This document shows positions 53,821-64,000 of a stretch of DNA of 64,000 bases, piece after piece. The stretch is from NCBI RefSeq assembly GCF_020520425.1, contig NC_079488.1:25112247-25176246 (forward strand), in the 5' to 3' direction. The stretch's first letter is position 1; each line of letters opens with the position of its first letter. The translations under genes were made by a program, and so were the position numbers. Origin of the DNA: Spinacia oleracea (lineage: Eukaryota; Streptophyta; Magnoliopsida; Caryophyllales; Amaranthaceae). The notes under the pieces are model-generated. The model ran no database searches. It saw nothing but the letters and a program-made list of their open reading frames with translations, and was not told the DNA's origin.

Positions 53821-54671
53821 ATGGTGAACACCAGACGTGCTCGACGACCGTCACCCATTCGACATCCCTCACCTACCCAGTCACCCTCTCAAGGAAGGTC
53901 CTCGGCCTCCAGACATGTGGACGATCGGTCGCGTCATGGTCCAGTGCTGTCTTCTCGACACGATCACGTGCTCGAGTCGATCCATGCCAGTGACCCGCAA
54001 CCTCACGGAGAAGTCGAGGGACCTTTGCCCGTCACACAGGAAGACTTAAGGAGACTGGCTGAACAGTTCAACGACACTCTAGAGCGTAGCCTCAGGGCCG
54101 CCGTGTTGAACCTCCGGGATGCCAATGAAGGCCCATCTCGACCCAGGGGGCAACCAAGAAGCACACTCTCTACGAGAGGTCCTCCTCGGTCCGAAAGAGA
54201 CCATGAACCACTGCTGAACCTTCCTCGACACCCAGGGGAACCTCGGGCTTCGAGAAGCCTCCCCCCGCTACCCCAGAGGCATGGCCGGAGCGATGCTCGA
54301 AATGTGATTGTCCGACGTAGACTCAGGAGAGGTGAGCTCGACGCCCGCGAAATCATCAACTCTCGAAGAACCGAGGGGAGACAAAGAGATGCCGAGGGGA
54401 TTTCTGCTCGCTCTCAACATGAGAGTTCGAGAAGATCCCTTGATCACCCTCGACACTCCCTCACCCCAGCGGAAACTCCAAGATCTCAGCACGGGTCCTC
54501 TCGAGAACGAGATCAAGAAGAAAACTCAATCACATCTGGAAGAGGGGCTGATAGACACACCCGAACAGAGAGAGAACCTCCTCTGACTGGGAGACGAGAG
54601 CCAACTCCCCCTCGAGACGAGGTGCAGCTCGGCAACCTCAGCTTCCTAAGTCCTTTTAGCAGACAGATCAT
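53821..54671 (+). CDS. gag start of the Tat-like element, cut by the duplication junction
   Basis: ATG at 53821 gives MVNTRRARRPSPIRHPSPTQ, an MVNTRR start typical of Tat/Athila Gag, followed by about 260 residues rich in Arg, Ser and Pro (LNLRDANEGPSRPRGQ, SRRSLDHPRHSLTPAE). No zinc knuckle or capsid fold is reached before 54671, where the sequence changes to A gag (antisense) at the junction of the tandem duplication. The frame runs on by chance to 54708. No stop or frameshift in the visible part. Confidence 0.7.
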
Positions 54672-57600
54672 TGAGTCATCAAGGATTCGGCCAATTGTTC
54701 AATGTTGAATTTGGTGAAGTCCTTCGTTTCAATGTTGAATTTGGTGAATTCTCCGCCTAAAAACAACCAATATAGATTCATATCAATTCACATTGAATTT
54801 TCAGCAACATTAGGGTGCTTCAAACCCTTCCTAAACATAATTAGTGAATTCCTTAATATCAAAACTTAACTACTAAATCTCCTAACATAGTGTTTACTAC
54901 ACTAATGATCGCCAATTATGATAAACTCCAATAAACATGCCCCTTTACAATTTCCAGCAATATACATTAATTTCAAACTACTCCAAAATATATCCAACAT
55001 ACTTAAAGTCATAAAAATAATAACTTTAATAACTTATAATCATTCTACCATGATTTTAAGATATTAAAACCTTAAAAATTCATTCTTTAATAATTAAAAA
55101 CCCTTATTTAACAAAATTAATAAATCTGAAAATTAATAAATTCATTATGCAAATATATAAATCTGACTTCTATATTTACATAATAAAAACCATAATTTTA
55201 AAGCATTAAAACATTAACTAACTTACTAAAACAAAATCAAAACATTAAATAGTTTAGGGTTTAAGGAAATAACCAAAAGAGAGAGAAGGAGGGAATGCTG
55301 GCCGGCAGCGGCGAGGAAGCTGGGCGGCGTAGGAAACTGGGCGGCAGAGGGAAGCAGCGGCGTCGACTGTTGTGACCGGCAATGTTGCGCTGATGGTGAA
55401 GAAAGCAAAGAAGAAAGGGAAGGGGACCAAGAAAAGAAGAAAGGGAAGGGGACCAAGCAAACAGAAGTGTCGTGAAAGAGCTGATGTGCATGGAGGAGAA
55501 GGGAGGAGAGAGTTGTTGTGTGTGGAGGAGAAGGTGGCCGGCGGCTAGGCAACACTGCGGTTGCGTGGCTGGTGGAGACTGGTTGATGGAGGATGGTGGT
55601 GGCGTGAGGGAGCAAGAAGCAGGGAACCGAAGTACGTGAAGAGAAGAAGAGAAATATAATAAACGCGAGTTTTGAGTTTTGAGAGGAGAGATAAATAATT
55701 GTGTGGGTAAAATTCTTGGGTTTGGATTTATTTGGGCTTAGGTATTTTAATTAGGATGGGATAAAGATTCCTTTTCTAGTTTTAAAAGTGTTCGAGTCCA
55801 AACCTGATTAGAAATACTTTTCTAAAATCGAATTGTTTCTATGTTTCAAATTGTTTTCGAATTATGATTCTAAAAATGTTTGATTTTGTAAATCATTAAA
55901 ATATTTGAAATGCATTTAAATAAAATAAATTCACATTCAATATATATATATATTTATTACTAAAATTCACAAATTTCATTTATATATCATTAATTATACG
56001 TTAAAATATATTAATAACTTTATAAATTTACGGGGGATTACAATAATTCTACTAGAGGTCACCCAACCCCTAGGCCTAAGATAACAACTCACACATAGCA
56101 ACACCTGAATCTAGAATTTCTATACATGAAAACATGAATTTCTATATTGGGTAAGAAACTCAACCTAAAAGATGAACTTTGGGGCAGAACACCAAGAACA
56201 TACCAAATTGGGTAAAGAACTTCAACCACAAATCATGCACTAAAAACTCAAAAATTATAAACAAGGCTATAAATGATAGAAAAAAATAGATTAAGCAAGT
56301 GAAAAACTAAAACTACTTGATTTGATAGAGGAGATCTTACTCCTAAAATTGCAGAATACTAAAGATAAATTAAAGCAATTAAAGAGTTAAACTAGAAAGC
56401 GATAAAGGCGGTGATAGTGTGTTACTAAGAGTAAGAAAAATGACTGAAAATAAATCCTGACACACACTCCACACATATGGGATTTAGGGTAACATTCTAT
56501 TTATACTAAGAGGAACATGTGCCTAAGAAGTGGGGTAGTGATCATGCTTCGCAAAGTCTTCATCAGAGTTGCACGAACCATACAAGGGGTCGTGCAAAAT
56601 ACTACGCTAGGGTGGAGTAGCAGCGTTGCATGGTCCATGCCAAATGTGCACGACCCGTGCAACGGCACGACCCGTGTTGAATCATGCACGACCTGTGCAC
56701 AACAACTATCCATGGTTGATGCTTTAATGCGATGCAAGGGCTGCACGTTCCGTGCAAGGACCATTCCCCTAGCTGCTTCACTTCTCATATATTTTTCTCC
56801 CGTGTATAATTGCATAAATATCATGCATCCTTCAAGCCCAAAGACTCAATTTGGTGGAAGCTTTCCACCCATAATTGCATAATGTGCTTAATGTTTGTCT
56901 GCTTGATTATTTAAAAACTATTGCAATGTTGTGGAATTTAATAATTTTGTTGAATAATATTGATGACCTTTATCAACATCAAGGCTAGCACTTGTGTGGT
57001 GAGAATGCTGAACAAAGACAATATTTTATTCTATATTGCATTAATTTCGTTGTACTTGTGCTGTTATTAATAGACATAAGTTAATCATATATATATATAT
57101 AGGGTTTCAAAATCCCTATAGTTTGCCCCCAATCGACGATGATGTTTTATATTGTAGAATAAGGGAATGAGAGTTATGCAATGATTTCACGGTTTCAATT
57201 GAATTGTATGTTGTTTTTTTTCACTTTTGAATTATCTAATTATATGTTCTTATTTTTTATTTTAGCGAGGATTTTGGGTATAAATTGAATTGCTATTTCC
57301 CCTCCTTTTCTACTGGAATATATGATAGAATTGATAGGTAATTTACAACCAGTTGCTAGTTTGTTCATCAACTTTGAATTTGATGTTTTGGTGATTATAG
57401 TTGTAATTGATCTGATCTGCAAATCTGCTCAAATCTTCCAGTCTTTTTTGGTGATTATAGCTGAACTTGAAAATTATTTACATTTGAATCATTTCTGTTT
57501 ACTTTTATGAGTTCTTTATCTACCTTTAACTTGTTGGTCCTGATATTTTTGGAGAGAAGTTGACCTTGTTGAATTGACTTTTATTTTGGATGGCTTGTGC

Positions 57601-58414
57601 TGTAGTGTTTCTGTTGGTGTGGCCTGCTGTTATTTTGGCTTAACTTCTCAGTTCTATGATGTGATTTGTTTTGCTTTGGTGTTGCTGGCCTTCTTAGTTT
57701 ATGGTGTGATTTGTTTTATAAATGTAAAAAAGGGGAGAATGTGCATTCCCCATGATGATGTCTGCTATCTTAATCCTGGATTAATATTTAATTAGCATTA
57801 TTTTCCCTTTAGATTTCATTACAATGTTAATAGTTTTCCATCTAATAATGAAACTGCAGCCTAGAATGGTCACAACTGATCTTCTAATGTCAGGTGCTAC
57901 TACAAAGTAGGTTCAATTGACGACTTATTTCTTGTCTCACTTTTTTTATTTTTCATCCATAAAAGGATTTAATTTTATTTCGTCTTTGCGGGCAATGTTT
58001 TTCATAAATGTTCTTGCAAAACCTGGTGAAGTAGTAAATTTCCATCTTTATCACCAGCTAATCTGCCAACGGACTTGTAGCTTATCTTTGAAAATGATCA
58101 AGCATTCAATTCCAAAATGCAGCTCTTTCATTTGAAATGTTTCTTAGTTATGACATGCTTTTTGTAATCATAATGCTTTAGAAGTCATTAAACCCAAAAG
58201 CTTGTATTTCAACCCCATCACATTAAACAAGGAGCAACAGCCTCTGGTGTCCTATGTTTTAGCCCTGTCAATGATTGGTGGCAAGGATGGTGACTGCTGA
58301 GATTGGATTTATGTTTCTCGTTTAAATACGTCAATGTGGTCGCCGAAGTCAAGTAGATAATAAGTTGACAAGGTTGAATGTGTTTTCTGCCACTAAAACA
58401 AAGCTGAAATCCCT

Positions 58415-58485
58415 AATTTTTGTAGGATTTGAACCTACTATCTTGACCAAACGATACCATTTCTCAGAAGTTAAGCCAAAATAGC
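58415..58485 (-). other. tRNA-like module T1, copy 2
   Basis: Duplicate of 48117-48187 with the same perfect T arm; no change seen. Confidence 0.4.
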
Positions 58486-58519
58486 GCTATCTTTTGTATT
58501 GTACCAAACATGCAAGTAA

Positions 58520-58590
58520 TGCCTATTAGCTCAATTGGTAGAGCTTTGTGCAATTGCACAATGATGTAGGTTCGAATCCTACGTAGGCAA
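58520..58590 (+). other. tRNA-like module T2, copy 2
   Basis: Identical to 48222-48292 in all stems, the palindrome TTGTGCAATTGCACAA and both Pol III boxes. Confidence 0.6.
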
Positions 58591-59822
58591 CTCTTTGTAT
58601 TTCATTTATGGTATTAATTCCCCTATTTTATTATTCTTTACTTTTGAATCAATTCTGTTTACTTTTACAAGTTCATTATTTACTTTTGAATTGAACAAAA
58701 GGAAAATTATGTCAACTTAGTTAGTTTTTTTTCCTGAATTCAGTTTCTTGTAGCTTGTTGAGAGAAGCACGCCACGGCCAATGGATTTTTTGACCTAAGG
58801 CCTTAAGAAAGGAGTTACTGCCAAAATCAAGTGGAACCGATATCAGTTCTACTACTTAATGGTTCTTTACTTTTGAACCAATTTTATTTACTTTTTTGAG
58901 TTATTTATCTACTTTTAACTTGAACAAAAGGAAAATCATGTAAAATTATTTTAGAGCGTAGAGATTTCAATTAATGATAATGAAATAGAAAAAAAAAATT
59001 ACTTTTGAATCGATTTGGTTTACCTTTACGATTAAGATTTATTTTTAATTTACTTTTCAGTTTTTTTGATTTACTTTTGAGATTTTTTTATATACTTTTG
59101 TGTTTTATTTATTTTTTGGGTTTTATTTACTTTTGAATTGTTCTAATTTACTTTTTTTGGTTTTTGCTTTACTTGTATTTATCCTATTAAAAACACTAAC
59201 CTACTAGCTCAATAGCTCAATAGGTCTATTGTGTAGGTTCATTTTTCTTTGACCTCCATATACTCCAATACTCGGTTTTTATGTCGTGCAAATACTTTTG
59301 AAAATTTTCTGAGTTAGTTTTGATATTTTTTTTAATTACTTTTGGAAATTTTCATTTACCTTTTTTTTTATCAAACTTACATGATACTACTAGAAAATGT
59401 AGTTCATATAAAATTTGATTCACATACACAATTAGACTGATTCTATCTCAAATAAAAACGATACGACTATTTTACACGGTTAAATAACCAACCTATAAAT
59501 AGCTTGCTACTTTTATTTACTTTTTAGATTGTTTTATTTACTTCTAAGTTGAAAAACATTACTCTAACCTCTGACAACCATATATTTATGTCTTATAGTT
59601 ATCTCATATTGTGATCGAGAGATGAAAGTTAATGAATCTTTCCTTGATCATTTGCCTCTTTAAACTTCAAAACTCCTTGATTTAGTTTAATGTATAATAA
59701 TTGTGTTGTATTTCAGAGATACATTTATTTTTTAGTTATTATGATTTACTTTTTAGGTACTTTGATTTACTTTTAGTTTCTTGTATTAACTTTTTTTTTT
59801 TTTTTTAATTTACTCTTTAGAC

Positions 59823-59893
59823 AATCTATGTAGGAATCGAACCTACATCCCCTATGCATCTGCATAGTGCTCTACCATTTGAGATAATAGGTT
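59823..59893 (-). other. tRNA-like module T4, copy 2
   Basis: Duplicate of 49525-49595, with hairpin CTATGCAGATGCATAG and a perfect B box. Confidence 0.55.
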
Positions 59894-60978
59894 TAAGAAA
59901 ATCAATAAAATTCCAATCATGGCAAAAAGAGAAGAAAAGGAAATGAGAGTTGAACATTGGCTTATTATTCAATTGCTTAAACTGTGACACATTAAAGTAA
60001 CACATTGAACAGACCATACACATTGTAATATAACAATCAAACTTTTCTGATTTCGATGTCAATACATCACCGGCTTTGAGCGGACTGGTAGGAGTTATAG
60101 TGTCAATGGAAGTACAAAATTGCAGTGAAAGAAGCACAAACAGAGCTCTCGGGAGCATTTTTGTTTTTTGTTGAACTGTGAAAATCGAGGATCAGACACA
60201 CTATCAACCCTGTTGATAAGGTGTAAATATGTTTCAGAGACACACCTATAATTCTCCTTTGTTGCTGCATTTATTTGCACAATGTTTTAGTTGGTATGTC
60301 AACCAAATGATGGAGATCGATTAAAGGACCAATATCTGCACAAAATGCTCAATATTTGTTGGCAAAACGTTGGCCTGTGTTTTTAATTTATAAATGGGGC
60401 AACCTCAACTGCATTTGTACTGACATTTACTAGTAAGTCAGGGAGCTTCATACTCTAAAATTTAATGCAACCATACCAAGTCAAAGCAATTGAGACTGTC
60501 TTTGATGGTATTACTGTCTTTGATGCAAATCATACAGCCAGCACTGGTTAGTACTAGACTAGGCAAAACTGAACCGAATCCCTAGTATCAAGACTCAATT
60601 TTGGACTGTAATAACCACCCGAAACTGAAGTACTGAACTCAAATCTTAAATAAGTTAACCATTCTAAGCCAAATTGAAGTTAGAAAACCTTGGTGATGAT
60701 ACATGCTCTTAAATGACCTTGACAACTCCTACGTGAACCGATTTTAACCCAAATTTCAGATATCTCAGCCAAAACCAAATCGAATGCATACCTTGAAATC
60801 GAACCTAACAAAGCACCTAAAATAGGTTGCATAACAACTCCAGTCGAAACGAAATTAGGCCCACCACAAGAACAGACCAACTATCCACCAAGAAACACAA
60901 GGCAACACTAGCATCAGTTTATTATCGATTTCTATTTACTTTTTTCAGTTTTTGCTTTACTTTTGAGTTAGATAATCA

Positions 60979-61366
60979 GAGCGATTTCCTTCAATATTGC
61001 ATAAAGATCCAATAATTCCCTAAATACGTTACTTTTTAAGTTATTTCCCACCATACCGTCCACGTAAGCAAGGGAGAAAGAGCAGTAATTTTTTTTTTCC
61101 AGTTCAGCATTGAACCGCCATATGAGATAGCGATTTCGTTTTAAAGCAAACCGCCATCTCAGATAGCGGTTCAATGTTATAAACCGCTATCTCAGATAGC
61201 GGTTTACTTAAGTCAACCGCTACCTGAGATAGCGGTTTAGTGTCGCTTCGTTAAAAAAAAAAGACCGATTTCAATGCTGACGTGGACGGTATGGTGGGAA
61301 TTAAGTTAAAAAGTGGCGCATTTTGGGAATTTGACGTTCTTTAAACAATATTGAAGGAAATCGCTC
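60979..61366. mobile_element. Mutator-type MITE, copy 2
   Basis: 388 bp with the same AGATAATCA flanks (60970-60978, 61367-61375) and palindrome array (about 61113-61240). It differs from copy 1 only in an A run near 61255. Confidence 0.85.
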
Positions 61367-62933
61367 AGATAATCACCAAGTGCAACAAAATTATAGCAGA
61401 ATAACTCCCACCAACTGACCTCAACTGAACAACACCAACAAATTTTCTCTATAATAGCTTCTTTAGCTAATTCCAGTTTTTCACACAAATTTTCTCTCAA
61501 ACAGTTTCTAAATCAGCTAATTCCAGAACCAAAATTTGACTATCAACTCACAATCAAATTCAAAAGTAAACAAAACATTGCTTCAAAATTACACTTAAAA
61601 TAATGAGAAGTAGTAAACAAAATATCTTCAAAAGTAAACAATAATTAGGTTAAATTACCTTAGAAGTTCAGTCGCCGGATAAAGGAAGCTCCGGCACCAG
61701 AAAATGCATTTTCAAGCTGCAAATTCTTCAAAATAGTAGAATTAAAATGATGTGGTATAATTTGCAAAAATTTGAGCAAAAATCGCAGATAGTTGAGCAA
61801 AATTCGCAGAAACTTGGGCAAAATTCGCAGAAATTCGACCTAAAAACAAAAAAGAAACAAAATCGAAAGAATGTAAAATTACCTCAAAATCTCTGCATTC
61901 TTCGCAGAAGTACCACTTAATTTTCGATTTTTAAGTGTATTTTGAAGTAAATTCGTTGAGGAGGGAGATGAGTGCGTTTGATTGAAATTGTGCGAGCAGA
62001 GAGAAATTCGCTGAGGAGAGAGATCGACGCGGGTGTTGAAGAGAGAGAAAATGCCGGTTCAATCGAAAGGGAAAAAGGAACTCACGTGATTTGATCTCAT
62101 CCGTTCATTTTCTTTTAATCCAACGGTTATAAGAGGTTCTCATTATAAGGAGGTTCTCATCTTAGTAGAGGTTCTCACCAGAACCTGGTACACAATTAGT
62201 GCTTCAACGATGATTAGTACACAATTAGTACTAATCATCGGTTCTCACAATTAGTACACAATTATCCTTTCACCGATGATCAGTTAAGCTTGTTGAAGCA
62301 CCAATTGTGTACCAACAGTAAAAATTGACAAGTACATGTGTTTATTTGTTGGACAAAATCTCATACCCGGTACTTCGTAGTTCGTAGCTAGTAGCACTGT
62401 AGCAGCTTGTCGCACAAATTTGATAATACTCCTAGGAGATGATCTGACTTAGAAACAAACAACACGATCAATGTGTCCATACTCCATGTACGTGATGTAT
62501 TCCCTGGAATTGTTGTTGATGCGGTTACAAGTTTTACGAGTCGTGCAATCAGTTCAAATGGTCTTGCACGCATAACGTGGCAGGCAAATTTATTAACACA
62601 AGGAACCAATTTTTTGTAATTTTTAGTATATTTTGATTAACTTTTATATTATGGAAAAAAAAAAGTTGATCGATTAAAATTTTAAAGGGTTAAATAGTTA
62701 ATGAAATTCTGTCAGAAAGTGACCTTTTAAAACCCAAAATTTGTGACAAAGAACCTTTTAAAAAAAAGTTGTGAGATAGACTCAATTTCTATTTTTTGTT
62801 GTGAATAGGGACCAAAGCCCAAATTCTGGTGGTCGAAGCAATTTGTCCAGAGTCGACAATCACGTGCCTGGCACGTGACTCGTTTTTAACAAATTATTTA
62901 TTTTTTAAAAAAGAATTCCCTCCAATTTTTTTT

Positions 62934-63460
62934 TAACACCCGCTCCTTCTTTGTGGGCATGGTGGTCTTTCTTGGGATAAGCACAATCATAATACCACCA
63001 ACGGTCTCTATCCCAAGAGACAGGGGAGTAACATCCAGCAACAATAATTCATGTACCTTCTCAGTCCCTTACCACTCAAAATCGCAGCCTGAACAGCTGC
63101 CCCATACGCCACAGACTCATCAAGGTTGACACTCTTGCAAAGCTCCTTCCCATTGAAGAAATCCTGGAGTAATTGCTGAACTTTTGGAATCCTAGTATTC
63201 CCACCAACAAGTACCACATCATCTGCATTGCCCTTATCCATCTTAGCTTCCCTCAAACACTTCTCAACAGGCTCCATACACTTCCTGAACAAATCCATAT
63301 TCAACTCCTCAAAAGGAGCCCTAGTAATGGTGGTGTAGAAATCAACTACCTCGTACAGAGAATCGATCTCAATATCCGTCTGAGCAGTTGAAGACAAAGT
63401 CCTCTTCGCCTTTTCACACGCTATCCGTGAAGGAATTATGTCCTTAGACATTTCCGGCAA
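62934..63460 (-). pseudogene. HSP70 fragment, copy 2
   Basis: Same fragment as 52625-53151 with the same one-base deletion after SGKG. One visible residue differs (ITRAPFEE here, ITRVPFEE in copy 1). Duplicated with the unit, not captured independently. Confidence 0.92.
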
Positions 63461-63468
63461 TTACTAAA

Positions 63469-64000
63469 TACAAATAGGAATTAATTATGAAGATAATAAG
63501 TTAATTATTTTAGTAATCATATTTGCTTGCTAGAGAATAAATGTGATTAGTAGGACAATATTGATTGGACCTACAACTAAAATAATTTAATCCTATAAGG
63601 TCACACATATAAGCACTAATTGGAATGGGCCCAAAAGGCCCGATGGCAACCGGTCTATTAAGGGAAAAAATGTTGGGCCTTGGTTTTGTGTTAACCTAAA
63701 ACTCTCACATTATAATAGTTATAATGTCAGGGATTTAGAAATCACGTTTGTTTGGGCCCATATACATGGTCAGCCCAACTCGGTATAAAAAGACAAAAAT
63801 GCCCTTGAGTCTTGAAAACCAAGGAAAACAGCTGTTCATTAGAAGTAGACATAATTACATAATTACCCCGGTGTAATCATATAAATACTCTACTGTAATC
63901 ATTAAGAAAGGCTATCTAATCATTACCTTTAAAAGCAAATCAGTCTCTCTCTCTCTAGTTCTTCTCACTTAACAACAACTTATCTAATTTTAATTATCAT
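63469..64000 (+). repeat. Tat-like LTR, copy 2, cut by window end
   Basis: Matches 53160-53691, including both TATA-like boxes and the CT-rich leader. PBS and gag of this copy lie beyond the window. Confidence 0.6.

Larger units (their letters stand above)
44378..54671. repeat. Tandem duplication, copy 1 (about 10.3 kb)
   Basis: TGAGTCATCAAGGATTCGGC at 44378 recurs at 54672, and sequence identity then runs to the window end (64000 equals 53691). By eye about 15 substitutions and fewer than ten small indels separate 9.3 kb. The left flank of copy 1 is uninterrupted A gag, so copy 1 keeps the ancestral left junction. The unit includes the A gag stub, E1 LTR end, 7.4 kb non-coding DNA, HSP70 fragment and the start of a Tat-like element. 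Confidence 0.95.
54672..64000. repeat. Tandem duplication, copy 2 (continues past window)
   Basis: Second copy of 44378-53691. Offsets shift from 10294 to 10309 by small indels, including AACT at about 56175 and 12 bases TTTCTAAATCAG-like at about 61504-61515. Its left end abuts the Tat-like gag at 54671/54672, the novel junction. It contains the E1 LTR end (about 54759-56045), palindrome cluster (56568-56778), repeats, MITE, HSP70 fragment and Tat-like LTR. Confidence 0.95.

Noticed and set aside
1..64000. CRISPR arrays, rRNA genes, organelle DNA insertions
   Set aside because: No regularly spaced repeat/spacer pattern, no rRNA-like segment and no recognisable plastid or mitochondrial gene was seen; the short palindrome array at 50815-50942 has no spacers of CRISPR type.

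Overview
The window looks like nuclear DNA of a flowering plant, almost certainly a eudicot. It is AT-rich, has no compact genes, and nearly all of it is LTR retrotransposon of plant lineages (Ty3 chromoviruses, a Ty3 Tat-like element, Ty1/copia), with a Stowaway-type MITE and a Mutator-type MITE. A Caryophyllales/Amaranthaceae origin (beet, spinach, quinoa relatives) is my guess from general likeness only. No intact host gene was found; the only host-like coding matter is an HSP70 fragment present twice. All lineage names come from recognising motifs by eye, not from a search.

Layout. Positions 1-45747 are a nest of minus-strand elements. The oldest, E1 (Ty3, Del/Tekay-like), begins left of the window. 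Its decayed pol and gag lie at 570-2863 and 8513-9060, its leader with an extra acidic ORF at 9061-11049, and its 5' LTR at 11050-12442, probably resuming at about 44465-45747. E1 holds three insertions: an LTR (E3) at 1-569, a near-intact CRM-like Ty3 element (E2, 2864-8512, TSD TAACC), and a SIRE-like copia element (A, 12443 to about 44464) inside its 5' LTR. A is split by a copia element (B, 15033-40579, TSD ACAAA). B holds a second copia element (C, 21437-31699, TSD GAAAC) and another CRM-like element (D, 32707-39057, TSD CAAGC). Reading frames of E1 gag and of the A accessory ORF continue across the E2 and B insertion points, which confirms the nesting order.

Positions 44378-54671 and 54672-64000 are two copies of a tandem duplication with a unit of about 10.3 kb; the second copy runs off the window. 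Each copy carries a stub of A gag, the end of the E1 LTR, and about 7.4 kb of non-coding DNA. That non-coding part holds tRNA-like modules, a 389-bp Mutator-type MITE with four tandem palindromes, a foldback and repeated TTTACTTTTGA motifs. An HSP70 pseudogene fragment and the LTR of a plus-strand Tat-like element follow. In the first copy the PBS and start of gag of that element are present, and gag is cut by the duplication junction.

How the parts work: in each LTR element the LTR supplies promoter and end signals, the PBS and PPT prime DNA synthesis, and gag, protease, RT, RNase H and integrase copy and insert the element. None here looks autonomous as read. E2 (one stop codon) and D (three single-base frameshifts and one stop) come closest. 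Best second looks: the convergent tRNA-like pair, the palindrome-array MITE, a leader hairpin with a compensatory change in the two copia elements, and the recent tandem duplication.
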